Below, piece by piece: positions 1 through 8,900 of a stretch of 23,260 bases of DNA. The notes under the pieces were generated by a model. That model did not search any database. It had not been told where the DNA came from and worked only from the letters and a program-made list of their open reading frames with translations. This stretch comes from JACZWL01 sp046756445 (GTDB lineage Bacteria; Pseudomonadota; Gammaproteobacteria; Steroidobacterales; Woeseiaceae), in assembly GCA_046756445.1 (NCBI GenBank), contig JBHHWI010000045.1, forward strand, positions 1 through 23,260, written 5' to 3'. The translations under genes were made by a program, and so were the position numbers. Within the stretch, counting starts at the first letter, position 1. Every line of letters starts with the position of its first letter.

Positions 1-11
1 CGCCGGGCCAC

Positions 12-1091
12 TCACTGATTTGCGGCACTCCCGCCCTCTGCCGGGGGTGCCGCACTGACGGCGACCGTCATGCCGTCGCTGAGACGTTCCGCGCCCCGGA
101 TGACCACCCGGTCGCCCGGATTCAGATCGCCGATCACTTCGATGTGGCGGCCGGCACCCAGTCCGGTGATGACGTTCACCCGTTCGACCGTGTTGTCGTT
201 CAGGACCTTGTACACTGAAGCGCCCTCGCGGCGCAGGATCAGCGCGTCCCTCGGGACTGCCAGCACTTCTTTCTCGGCGGCGGTCGGCATCGACAGGCGC
301 ACGCTCTCGCCGACCGTCCACAGCGCCGGGTCGGCGTTCAGGCGGACCTCGAACATATGAGACTGCGGGTCGCCGAATGGCACGATCGTGCGCACGGTGG
401 CCTGGCCACGGCGGAACTCGTTGTGCAATTCGAGCCGGTCGTCGTCTCCGATGAAGTTCACGGTATTCAGCGGGGCTCTGGCAATGACCTCCAGGGAATT
501 CGGATCGACCAGGCGGATGACTTCGTCGGCGACGTTCAGGCGCTCACCGATATTGCGCAGTCGCTCCGTGACAATGCCGTCGAATGGTGCCCGGATCTGC
601 GTGATATGCATCGCGACCTTGGCCTGACCCAGCTGCGCCTGCGCGATTGACTCGTCGCTTTGTGCGACGGCCAGGTCCGAGGTGGTCTGATCGAGCTGGC
701 TCTTGGCAGACAGATTGTTTTCGGCAAGCTGCTCCAGGCGCGCCTTTTCCGAGCGCAGGAAGGCGACCCGCGCCTGCTCCCGGTCCACCCGGCTCTGCGC
801 CTCCATCTCGCGCAGTCTGAAGGTGATGTTTTCCAGGCGAGCGACCGTATCGCCCTCCTTCACCTCGGTGCCGACCTCGGCGATCCATTTCAGCTTTGCC
901 TCGAGTTCGGATGCCAGGCGCGCGTCGTAGCGACTGACGACGGTGCCGGGTACTTCGACCGTCGGGGCAAGCAGCCGTAGCTGAACCTCCTCGACGATCA
1001 CGGCCGCCGGCGGCATGCCCTGCCCGAACGCGGCCAGTGTCACGGCACATCCGGCCGTTGCCAACAACAACATTCGAATGATCGCAGTCAT
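12..1091 (-). CDS. RND efflux periplasmic adaptor subunit (HlyD/MFP family)
   Basis: This 359-residue protein is the periplasmic membrane-fusion subunit that should link the inner-membrane RND pump encoded just upstream to an outer-membrane channel. A hydrophobic export signal spans about residues 5-22. The two halves of the lipoyl domain lie at about 46-90 and 163-190 (IRAPFDGIVTERL is typical). Between them is an Ala/Gln/Glu-rich alpha-helical hairpin at about 92-160, followed by beta-barrel and membrane-proximal domains. The length is normal for the family. C15 could be read as a weak lipobox Cys (TAGC), but more hydrophobic residues follow it, so a Sec signal is as likely. The ATG start lies 6 nt after the permease stop, so the two genes are almost certainly co-transcribed. 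Permease-then-adaptor is the reverse of the usual order. An OprM/TolC-like gene could lie beyond the left edge. Confidence 0.9.
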   Translation of the reverse strand: MTAIIRMLLLATAGCAVTLAAFGQGMPPAAVIVEEVQLRLLAPTVEVPGTVVSRYDARLASELEAKLKWIAEVGTEVKEGDTVARLENITFRLREMEAQSRVDREQARVAFLRSEKARLEQLAENNLSAKSQLDQTTSDLAVAQSDESIAQAQLGQAKVAMHITQIRAPFDGIVTERLRNIGERLNVADEVIRLVDPNSLEVIARAPLNTVNFIGDDDRLELHNEFRRGQATVRTIVPFGDPQSHMFEVRLNADPALWTVGESVRLSMPTAAEKEVLAVPRDALILRREGASVYKVLNDNTVERVNVITGLGAGRHIEVIGDLNPGDRVVIRGAERLSDGMTVAVSAAPPAEGGSAANQ

Positions 1092-1097
1092 GTCGCC

Positions 1098-4000
1098 TCA
1101 GCCGGTCGCCGGTGCGCCGCTGGCCGCCAGCGCCGTCGCCGGTACCCGTTCGCCCAGACGCAGCAGGCTGGGCAGGAGAATGAGTGTAAAGATCGTGCTC
1201 ACCGACATGCCCCCGACGATGACCGCGGCCAGGCCCTGATAAACCTCCGTGCCCGGACCGGGGATCAATAACAGCGGCAGCATCCCGAACAGGCTGGTCA
1301 GGGTGCTCATCAGAATGGGCCGCAAGCGGCGGCGTATCGCCTGCTCGACGGCGGCGCGGCGGTCGAGACCCTCTCTCTCGGCCGATCGTGTCTGATGCAC
1401 CAGCAGGATGGCATTATTGACGACCAGACCCAACAGTGTGATGAAACCAATCATTGTCAGCAGGTCCATGGGCAGGTTCATCAGGCGCAGCAATGTAACG
1501 CCGCCGATGGTGGCAAGCGGCAGCGCCGTGATTACGAGCAGGCTGTCGACGAAGGAACGGAACAAGCCGCTCATCAACAGATAGAGGACCACGATCGCCA
1601 GCGCAAAACTGCGCGACATGCTGCCCAGCGCAATTTTCAGATCGTCGGCACTGCCGTAGTAACTGATCTCGCCGTCTTCGGGCAGCATAGCGAGAAGCGC
1701 CGGCTCCACGTTTTGCTGCAGGAGCTCGATCGACTCTTCGAGCGACTTGTCGTCCGGTGGGGTGATCGCGAGTGTCACGGCCCTGCGCCTGTCCACGCGC
1801 CGCACCTGGCTTGGTCCTGCCGTGCGCTCCATACGCACCAACTGACTCACCGGCTGGATGCCGCCCAGCGGCGTGGCCAGCGGCGTCGACGCCAGTTGTT
1901 CGGGACTGGTCCACTCCGGCGCGCGCAATACGATATCGAGGCGACGATCGCCATCGAAGTAATCGCCGACGAAAACGCCATCACCTAGCGCGCGCATGAC
2001 CACCGACATCTGCTGGCGCGTCCAGCCGGCCTCGGTGATCCGCCTTTCGTCCGGGCTAAATCGCAGTTCCGGTTCGGAGAAGTCGACCCCGGGAACGGGA
2101 CGTGCCTGCGCGCCCGGCAAATGCTGGGCGACCAGACCCATGCCCTGACGCGCTGCCGCCAGCATTGCATCCATGTCACGGCTTTGTATGTTCAGTTCGA
2201 TGTTGCTGCCGCCGCTGAGCCGATCGAAGATGCCCCATTCATCGGCGAACGCCATGGTGTCGGGAAAACCGGTCAGGATCTCGGTATTGAGCTTGTTGAC
2301 GAATGCATCGGCGTCGTCCGTGTCGGTCATCTTTGCGCCGGTAAATCCGAATGAACCGAAGATGCCCAGGAAGTAGTTGTTGATCCGAAGGTCGGCATCC
2401 TCATGGAGATAGGGATCCAGACGGTCCGCGACCACGTCGACGAATTCAGTTCTTGCAGCCGAGACGCTTTGACCTGGCGGTGGAATGATAAATGCAAAAA
2501 CCCAGCCTTGTTTTCCCTCGGGCAGGTAGTCGGCCGGCGGTAAAAGTGCCCAGGTCAAAAGCGTCGCTGCGGTGAATAGTCCGGAGACCCATGCCCGGCG
2601 GACCCAGACGCCGTCGGTCAACTGCATGATCTTTGCGGTAGCCCCCTCCCACCATGCCTTGTGCGGATCGTCGAGCCTGACGTCCTTGAGCCATCTCGCC
2701 GCTGCAGTCGGGATGATCGTTACCGCAGTGATGAGCGATGCAACGACAGCCACCGATATGACTATCGCCAGGTCCGCAAACAACTGGCCGGATACGTCTT
2801 TCAGGAAGGCGATAGGCAGAAAGATGACCACCGTTGTTGCGGTAGACGCGAGCAACGCCCCCCAGACCTGCTGGCTGCCGGTGATCGCCGCCTTGTCGGA
2901 CTCCTGACCTTTCTCGCGGATGCGGACGATGTTCTCGAGCACGACGATTGCGGCGTCGAGGACCATGCCGGTGGCAAACGCGAGCCCGGCCAGCGAGATC
3001 ATATTCAGCGTACGGCCCGTCAGTTGCATGACCATGAAGCCCGTGAACAGCGACACAGGGATAGCCAGCGCCACCATGAAGGTCGCCCGGAACTTGCGCA
3101 TGAACCACCACAGCATGCTCACGGCGAGCCCGATGCCGAGCAGCAGATTGGTCCGGAGCATCGCGATGGAGGTCTCGATATAGGTGGACTCGTCGTAGAC
3201 CTGCTCCACCCTGAGCCCCTCCCTGGCGAGCGGTCCCTGCTGCAACTCCTCGATTGCTGCTTTCAATCCGTCCATCACTTCCAGGACATTGACGCCCCGC
3301 TCCACCTGGGCGTCGAACGCGATCGAGTCGAGGCCGTTCTCCACCATGATGCCGGCGCTGTCGCGCATCGTGATATCAACCGTCGCGATGTCCCGCAGTC
3401 GCACCGGGTTGCCGCCGCGCCAGTCGAGCACCATGTCGCCGAACTCGGATACGTCATACTTGCCGGCGTAGCGCAATGTGTACTGCCGGCGTCCAATCTC
3501 GCTGAAGCCGCCGGAAGTATCGTTGTTGTTGCCTGTCAGACCGGCGAGCGTGGGTATATCGACGCCGAGCGCGGAGGCTTCATACGGGTCGAAGGTGATG
3601 CGTACCTCGTTGTTGCGGCCCCCGTACGAGTTAGAGTTCGAGATGCCCGGCACGCGCTCGATGCGCGCCTGCACGACCTCCCTGACGAAGTCGTTGTAGC
3701 TGGCCATCGGACGCGTGTTACCGGGTACGCGTGTCAGCGCAAACCAGGCAATCTGTTCTCCGAAACTGTCCTGGCCCGCGAAGATCCGTGGCTCGGTGAC
3801 GTCATTCGGGTACCGCGGCACCTGGTTGAGGCGGTTGATGACCTCGATCAGCGCCCGCTGAATGTCCGTGCCGACGGCAAACATCAGGTTGACGCTGGCG
3901 CGCCCCCTGGATGCCGATGACTCGATCTTCTCGAGTCCCGGGATGCCGCGCAGCATGTCCTCCTGCGGCTCGATGATCTCGGATTCGACCTCCTCCGGCG

Positions 4001-4163
4001 CCGCGGAACGCCAGCCGGTGGTAATCTGAATGAAGGACCGCTGGACGTCAGGAATCATCTGGATGGGCAGGTTCACCAGGCCGATCGCCCCTACCAGCAG
4101 CAGCAGCAGGATCGCCGCCACCACTGCGACCGGATTCGAAAGCGCTAGCCGAGTCAGGCCCAC
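1098..4163 (-). CDS. efflux RND transporter permease subunit (AcrB/AcrD/AcrF family)
   Basis: This 1021-residue inner-membrane protein has the full RND layout: TM1 at about 10-30 (followed by NLPIQMIPDV), a first periplasmic loop, TM2-6 from about 337, a second large periplasmic loop, and TM8-12 to the C-terminus. The length matches AcrB-type pumps. It would use the proton gradient to expel drugs, metabolites or other amphiphiles; the substrate cannot be read from sequence. The TM4 motif reads GMVLDAAIVVLEN, with D403 where AcrB has D407 and A404 where AcrB has D408. The TM10 motif reads GLVVNNAILLV, with N916 at the AcrB K940 position. The start is GTG with GGGGAT about 6 nt upstream. It is divergent from the arsR-type gene, which could regulate it, although the arsR operator found here is centred on the arsR promoter. 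Confidence 0.93.
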   Translation of the reverse strand: MGLTRLALSNPVAVVAAILLLLLVGAIGLVNLPIQMIPDVQRSFIQITTGWRSAAPEEVESEIIEPQEDMLRGIPGLEKIESSASRGRASVNLMFAVGTDIQRALIEVINRLNQVPRYPNDVTEPRIFAGQDSFGEQIAWFALTRVPGNTRPMASYNDFVREVVQARIERVPGISNSNSYGGRNNEVRITFDPYEASALGVDIPTLAGLTGNNNDTSGGFSEIGRRQYTLRYAGKYDVSEFGDMVLDWRGGNPVRLRDIATVDITMRDSAGIMVENGLDSIAFDAQVERGVNVLEVMDGLKAAIEELQQGPLAREGLRVEQVYDESTYIETSIAMLRTNLLLGIGLAVSMLWWFMRKFRATFMVALAIPVSLFTGFMVMQLTGRTLNMISLAGLAFATGMVLDAAIVVLENIVRIREKGQESDKAAITGSQQVWGALLASTATTVVIFLPIAFLKDVSGQLFADLAIVISVAVVASLITAVTIIPTAAARWLKDVRLDDPHKAWWEGATAKIMQLTDGVWVRRAWVSGLFTAATLLTWALLPPADYLPEGKQGWVFAFIIPPPGQSVSAARTEFVDVVADRLDPYLHEDADLRINNYFLGIFGSFGFTGAKMTDTDDADAFVNKLNTEILTGFPDTMAFADEWGIFDRLSGGSNIELNIQSRDMDAMLAAARQGMGLVAQHLPGAQARPVPGVDFSEPELRFSPDERRITEAGWTRQQMSVVMRALGDGVFVGDYFDGDRRLDIVLRAPEWTSPEQLASTPLATPLGGIQPVSQLVRMERTAGPSQVRRVDRRRAVTLAITPPDDKSLEESIELLQQNVEPALLAMLPEDGEISYYGSADDLKIALGSMSRSFALAIVVLYLLMSGLFRSFVDSLLVITALPLATIGGVTLLRLMNLPMDLLTMIGFITLLGLVVNNAILLVHQTRSAEREGLDRRAAVEQAIRRRLRPILMSTLTSLFGMLPLLLIPGPGTEVYQGLAAVIVGGMSVSTIFTLILLPSLLRLGERVPATALAASGAPATG

Positions 4164-4283
4164 CGATAATCCCCAAAGAGAGTTCGTGATCGTATTCTAA
4201 CGATATGACACGGGTTCGCAGAAGTGGTTCGCACCCCCTCCCCCGCGCATATTCCGGTTTCGGGCATTGTAGTCAAAGCCTGT

Positions 4284-4313
4284 TTGACATGCAACCATTT
4301 AGTTGCATATAGT
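4284..4313 (+). promoter_or_regulatory. sigma70-type promoter of the arsR-SRPBCC operon, probably leaderless
   Basis: A perfect -35 box TTGACA lies at 4284-4289 and a good -10 box TATAGT at 4308-4313, separated by 18 nt. Transcription would be expected to begin about 7-8 nt after the -10 box, which is 4320-4321. The ATG of the ArsR gene is at 4321, so the mRNA should have no leader or almost none. No Shine-Dalgarno sequence is placed usefully before this ATG, which fits. The start site is an inference. Confidence 0.7.
4289..4308. promoter_or_regulatory. operator-like perfect inverted repeat, ATGCAAC-N6-GTTGCAT
   Basis: Two perfect 7-bp arms (4289-4295 and 4302-4308) flank a 6-bp AT-rich centre, CATTTA. 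The repeat fills the spacer between the -35 and -10 boxes and overlaps the last base of one and the first base of the other. A dimeric winged-helix repressor bound here would block RNA polymerase. The likely ligand is the ArsR-family protein encoded immediately downstream, giving autorepression. The symmetry is seen directly; the binding protein is inferred. Confidence 0.75.
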
Positions 4314-4320
4314 CAGGGTC

Positions 4321-4644
4321 ATGGACCCGGTGTTCAAAGCGCTGGCCGATGCCAGCAGACGCCTCGTACTGGACAGCCTGTACGACAAAAACGGTCAGAC
4401 GCTTCAGGAGCTCTGTGGCCGCGTGTCGTTCTCACGACAGGGTTTGTCCAAGCATCTGGCCGTGTTGGAAGCCGCTGGACTGGTCGTCACAGAGTTCGAA
4501 GGCAGAGAAAAGAAGCACTACCTGAACGCGGTCCCGATTCAGGAGATCGCTGAACGCTGGATCGCGAAATACTCGGAAGAACACCTGTCTGCAGTTTCGG
4601 CGCTGAAGAAAGCCCTCGAGGAGAACAACGATGACCGACACTGA
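4321..4644 (+). CDS. ArsR/SmtB-family winged-helix transcriptional repressor
   Basis: This 107-residue protein is almost entirely one winged helix-turn-helix domain. DPVFKALADASRRLVLDSL forms the first helices, SFSRQGLSKHLAVLEAAGL the HTH, and VVTEFEGREKKHYLN the wing, followed by a C-terminal helix. It lacks the ELCVCDL metal-binding motif of ArsR/SmtB metal sensors, so it belongs with the non-metal ArsR group usually paired with SRPBCC/AHSA1 genes. I chose the ATG at 4321. A TTG at 4303 is in frame but lies inside the operator and upstream of the expected transcription start. The 3' end overlaps the SRPBCC gene by 14 nt, indicating translational coupling. It probably represses its own operon through the dyad at 4289-4308. 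Control of the divergent efflux genes is possible but not shown. Confidence 0.9.
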   Translation: MDPVFKALADASRRLVLDSLYDKNGQTLQELCGRVSFSRQGLSKHLAVLEAAGLVVTEFEGREKKHYLNAVPIQEIAERWIAKYSEEHLSAVSALKKALEENNDDRH

Positions 4645-5080
4645 ACTGATCTATGAGACCTATATACGGGCATCGGCCGAACGCGTCTGGAATGCGCTCA
4701 CCTCGGCCGAGTTCACGTCGCAGTACTTTTACGGTACCCACGTGGAGTCGACCTGGAAACCGGGTGCCGCGGTCCGGTACTTCAACGAACCCGGCGGCAC
4801 GGTGGCGGTAGAAGGCGAAGTCCTGGAGGCGGACCCACCGAACAAGCTCGTGATCAGCTGGCACGTGCTGTACGACGACGATGCATGCACCGAGAGGCCG
4901 TCCCGCGTTTCGTTTTATGTCGAAGACCTGGGCGAACAAACGAAATTGCGGATCGTGCATGACGACTTTCCCGATGACAGCGTCGTCCCGGACAGTGTCA
5001 GACAGGGCTGGCCGTGGATCATCGCCGGTCTCAAGTCGCTTCTGGAAACAGGCGAGGCCTTGCCGTCGCCGGCAACTTGA
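4631..5080 (+). CDS. SRPBCC (AHSA1/START-like) domain protein
   Basis: A 149-residue single-domain protein of the SRPBCC superfamily, helix-grip folds that bind hydrophobic ligands in a deep cavity. The start (IYETYIRASAERVWNALTSA) is the typical first strand and helix of AHSA1-type proteins. WKPGAAVRYF, LVISWHVLYDD and KLRIVHDDF are the following strands, and QGWPWIIAGLKSLLETG is the long C-terminal helix that closes the cavity. There is no signal peptide, so it is cytosolic. A GAGGAG sequence precedes its ATG, and it starts inside the end of the arsR gene. ArsR-SRPBCC pairs are widespread; the ligand of this one is unknown. An ordinary role would be binding or modifying a small hydrophobic compound that relieves the repressor, but that is inference. 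Confidence 0.88.
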   Translation: MTDTELIYETYIRASAERVWNALTSAEFTSQYFYGTHVESTWKPGAAVRYFNEPGGTVAVEGEVLEADPPNKLVISWHVLYDDDACTERPSRVSFYVEDLGEQTKLRIVHDDFPDDSVVPDSVRQGWPWIIAGLKSLLETGEALPSPAT

Positions 5081-5118
5081 ACACTGAACCTGAAACGGGA
5101 CAGAGGGGCAATACGACC

Positions 5119-5252
5119 ATGTTGACAGGAATCATGACCTTCACGATCACGCTCGTGTTATGCGGAGTGGCAGCGCGGTTATGACTACTTCGACGAAGCC
5201 TCGGGCTACGTGTTGCAGGCGCTGAAGGAAGAACTGGAGGCGTGTGGCTGAT
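5119..5252 (+). pseudogene. possible remnant of a small gene, split between two frames
   Basis: The 198-bp gap between the SRPBCC gene and the acetyltransferase contains two adjoining open pieces in different frames. The first starts at ATG 5119 and reads MLTGIMTFTITLVLCG before a stop 21 codons in. The second has no start codon and ends at 5252 with WQRGYDYFDEASGYVLQALK followed by EELEACG and a stop. The second piece looks like a real amphipathic C-terminal helix. A frameshifted or internally deleted third gene of the arsR-SRPBCC operon would explain both pieces. I cannot name the family, and chance remains possible. Confidence 0.25.
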
Positions 5253-5278
5253 GTCACGCCGCCCGACTCGATCCCGCA

Positions 5279-5923
5279 TCACTGCGCGCCGAACCGCATC
5301 GTGACTCGCGGGATCCAGTTGCGCGGGAGGTTCTTCAATGGCTTGCGGATGACGCGGAATCCCGCGGTGCGAAAGAGCGGCTCGGTGCCGATGTAGGCGT
5401 TGTCGTCCTTGGTGCGCGCGGTACCCGCACGGGGGTAGGCTTCGACGGCCGGAGCACCCTGCTCGGTCGCATAAGCCACGGCCGCCCGGATCAGGCCGAG
5501 CGCGATTCCCCGGCCGCGGTCCTCTTTGCGCACCGTAATGCATGAAATGACCCACACATCCTGGTCGTCGACACGCGGCGTCGCACGCGACCTGTCGACC
5601 CGTGCAAGCTCGCTCCGCGGCGCGACCGCGATCCAGCCGACCGGCTCGTCGCCCTCGTAGGCAAGCAATCCGGGAGCGCGGCGGCAGCGGGCGAGTTTCA
5701 TCATCGCATTGCGCCGCCGCTCGCTCTCGGAGCCCGGACCGGGCAGCTCGCGAACTTGCGCGTCCGTCAGGCGGGGGTACATACACCAGCAACTTCGGCC
5801 CCAGCCCCCGCGGAGAACCGTGCCGAGGTCATCCATGAGACGCGGGGTCAACGGGCGAAAGTCCAGACGCGGGCTCGTCCCATTCCCTTCTTCCTTCCGG
5901 GTCTTCTGCGATTTGCGCGGCAT
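5279..5923 (-). CDS. GNAT-family N-acetyltransferase
   Basis: This 214-residue cytosolic protein has the GNAT fold. The acetyl-CoA pyrophosphate-binding motif is at about 131-152 (VRKEDRGRGIALGLIRAAVA), preceded by the central strand VWVISCIT and followed by VEAYP. The GLLAYEGDEPVGWIAVAPR segment (about 85-103) is the usual strand pair before motif A. An unusual WGRSCWCMYPR segment lies near the N-terminus. The end of the fold is PLFRTAGFRVIRK. The substrate is unknown. The start is uncertain: I prefer ATG 5923, but an in-frame TTG at 5950 would add 9 residues, and neither has a clear ribosome site. The first ATG lies 33 nt after the stop of the EndoQ-UvrD fusion on the same strand, so the two may be co-transcribed without an obvious functional link. 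Confidence 0.85.
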   Translation of the reverse strand: MPRKSQKTRKEEGNGTSPRLDFRPLTPRLMDDLGTVLRGGWGRSCWCMYPRLTDAQVRELPGPGSESERRRNAMMKLARCRRAPGLLAYEGDEPVGWIAVAPRSELARVDRSRATPRVDDQDVWVISCITVRKEDRGRGIALGLIRAAVAYATEQGAPAVEAYPRAGTARTKDDNAYIGTEPLFRTAGFRVIRKPLKNLPRNWIPRVTMRFGAQ

Positions 5924-5956
5924 TCGATTGCAGTCCCGGTCTTGGGACAAGCCAGT

Positions 5957-8900
5957 CTAGAGCAGGTCGAGCTGGGGACTCTTTTCCGCCCGCTTCCTGG
6001 CTGCGGCGCGTCTTGTCATTTCCAGCAAATCGTCCTCGATGTCTCTGAGGAACGGCGATGCCTGGTACTCTCTTACCCGACCCTGCCAGCGCCTCCTGGC
6101 TGCGTGCATCAGGAACAGCCGGTCCCGGGCCCGTGTCATGCCGACATAGAACAGGCGCCGTTCCTCCGCCAGTTCCGCCTCGCTGATCTCGCCCTTCCAT
6201 TTCAACGGCAGCACCCCGTCTTCGCAGCCGATCACGAACACCACACGAAACTCCAGGCCCTTTGCCGCATGCAGGGTGAGCAGCGAACAGCGATCGGCCC
6301 GCTCATCCCAGACATCGATGTCGCTTGCGAGGTGAATCTCCGACAAGAACTGCTGCCAGCGATTGTCACAGCGCTCCGCGAGTATCCGAAGCCTTTCCAT
6401 GACCGCGTCAAACGCGTCATCCGCGCCTTTGTCATCCGACACCCGGATGTGCGCCTGCGCTTCCCGCAGGCGCTCCGTCACCGTGGACACTTCTCGCATT
6501 GCGGTCATCGAATCCAGCAAGTTCCGGACCGTGGGAAGATCACTCAGGCAGCGATGCCCGTGTCTTTGAAACGGGATTCCCGAGCGCAGAAAAGCCTCCT
6601 CGAGCACGTCCGCCTGGGCTTCCGTGCGATACAGGACGGCGAAATCCGCGAACGTGTAATCCTGCTCCGGCGTCCCGTCGCTGCGCCCGGTATCGATCGA
6701 GTAGAACGACAGTCCGCCGATCAGCTGCTCGATGTGGTGCACCACGGATTCCGCTTCGGCCTTGTCCGTGGCCGCCCGATGGATCACCACCTTGCCGGTG
6801 TCCTCCAACAGCGCCCTCACCTGCCGGTCTTCGACCAGCGTCGCCGGCTCGATCATCTGGGTCGCCGCCGACACGATCGATCGCCCCGAACGATAGTTGC
6901 GCCCGAGCTGGATGCGCTCGGCACCTGGAAAATCGTGTTCGAAGCGCAGGAAGAATTCGACGTCCGCACCGCGGAACGCATAGATCGCCTGATCGGGATC
7001 GCCGATCGCGCAGAGGTTTCCGTCCTCAGGTACGAGCTGCCTGAGCAAGGCGTATTGGAGTTCGTCGATATCCTGATACTCGTCAACGGAGACCCACGCG
7101 TATCGCTGCCGATAGGTTGCGGTGAGTCCGGGATCTTTCTCGAATAATTCGAGCGGCAAGATCATCAGATCATCGTAATCCAGCACGCCATGGATCTCGC
7201 GCTCCCGTTCCAATAATGAACAAGCCTCCAAGAGGTCGATATCGGCAGGCGCAGACAAGCGTTGTCGTTTCAGACGCGACACTTCCCGGATGGCCATTGT
7301 GGCCTTGCGCACCGACAGCTTCAGCCGGTTGATCAAGAGAGCCCTTCTTTCGGCATCGCTGCTCACCCGGAAACCGCGGGGCAAGCCGGCCCCGACCCGG
7401 TTTTCCTCGAGCATCCTCAATCCCAGCGAGTGGAAGGTCATCACCGGGACACCTTCAGACCGGCCCGGCAACAGGGTTTCCAGCCGCTCCCGCATCTCCT
7501 CGGCGGCGCGGCGGGTGAACGTAATGGCGAGGCATTGTCCGGGCGCAACCCCGCACTCGGTGATCAAGTGCGCGATACGATGGGTCAACACGCGCGTCTT
7601 GCCCGATCCCGGCCCGGCCGTTATCAAGAGCGGTCCGCGAATGATCTCGAGCGCACGCCGCTGATCCGGATCCAGGTCGACACCGGCGAGGTTCGATCTC
7701 TCGAAAGACGATACGGACTCAACTACCGGATGCGCTACCAGGGTATCGGCAACCACGCCCGGTAGCGTCTCAGTCGCCTCATCCGTATCACCAAAATCTT
7801 CGCCAACAGACTCCTTTGCCGCATCCGACTTGTCCTCTTCAGCAAACAGGCTGCCGGTGACGCCCCCTCGCCTGAGTTCCTGCTCTTGGAACAGCCGGAT
7901 TCTGCCGTATTCCCCGTCATAGCCCGGCTCGCGTATCACGCAACCCTCGCGCATCCGGGCGATCGCCTCCGGAATCAACGACGAGGGGGCCGAACTCCGG
8001 ATCTCCTCCAGCGGGATATCGTTGAGAATCCCGAGCTCCGAGCCCAGCCTGGTGAGCAGGCTCTCGTATTCCCTGGCGACGGTCTTGCTCGCCGCGCCAA
8101 CCTGTTCCGTCTCGGCGATCACCTCGGGCAACGGCACCAGGCTCACGAACGCGTCCGTATCCTCGGGCTTGCTCTTGTCCGCGCGATCGGCAAGCTGCTC
8201 GACCCGGTACAGCACGCCCAGGGTCAGCGGCTTGCCGCACACCGGGCACAGGCCATCGTGCGCCCTGCTCTCCCCGGGAGACAGCCGCACTCCGCACTTA
8301 CGGTGGCCGTCCATGTGGTACTTGCCTTCCTCGGGAAAGAACTCCACGGTGCCGCCGTAGCCTTCGCCCGTCTCCAGGGCGCGGCGCATGGCAAAGTAAT
8401 CCAGGTCGGTATCGAACACGCAGGCCTCGCGGCCCAGCTTCGGTGGCGAATGCGCATCCGAGTTCGACACCAGACGATACCGATCCAGATCGGATACCCG
8501 CCAGTTCATCTCGGGATCCGAGGAGAGCCCGGTCTCCACCGCGAAGATATGCTCCGCCAGATCCCGGTAGCAGGCGCCGATGGAATCGAAGCCCGACCTG
8601 GACCCCAGCACCGCGAACCACGGCGTCCAGATATGCGCCGGCACCAGGTAGCAGTCCTCGCCCGCCTCCAGCACGATCTCCAGCAAATGGCGGGAGTCCA
8701 GGCCCAGTATCGGCCGGCCGTCGGAGCGGATATTGCCGATCGACGCTAGCTTGCCATTGATGCGCTCCGCCTGCTCGATGGTCGGTGCATAGATCAGATG
8801 ATGGATCTTCCGGGTCTTCTCGCCCTTCTTATAGATGGTGGAGATCTCCACCGACAGCATGAAGCGCGTAGCACTGCGACAGCTCGAGGGCAGCGTCCCG

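Noticed and set aside
2661..3920. Long open frame (419 codons) on the plus strand opposite the RND permease.
   Set aside because: It is antisense to an unmistakable RND gene, is rich in Arg/His/Asp without domain-like blocks, and arises from GC-rich codon use on the other strand.
4303..4320. TTG at 4303 as an upstream start for the ArsR-type gene.
   Set aside because: It lies inside the operator and upstream of the -10 box, so it would not be in the mRNA from the obvious promoter.
5756..7147. 463-codon open frame on the plus strand opposite the EndoQ-UvrD gene.
   Set aside because: It overlaps helicase motifs on the other strand, has no recognisable domain and no good start.
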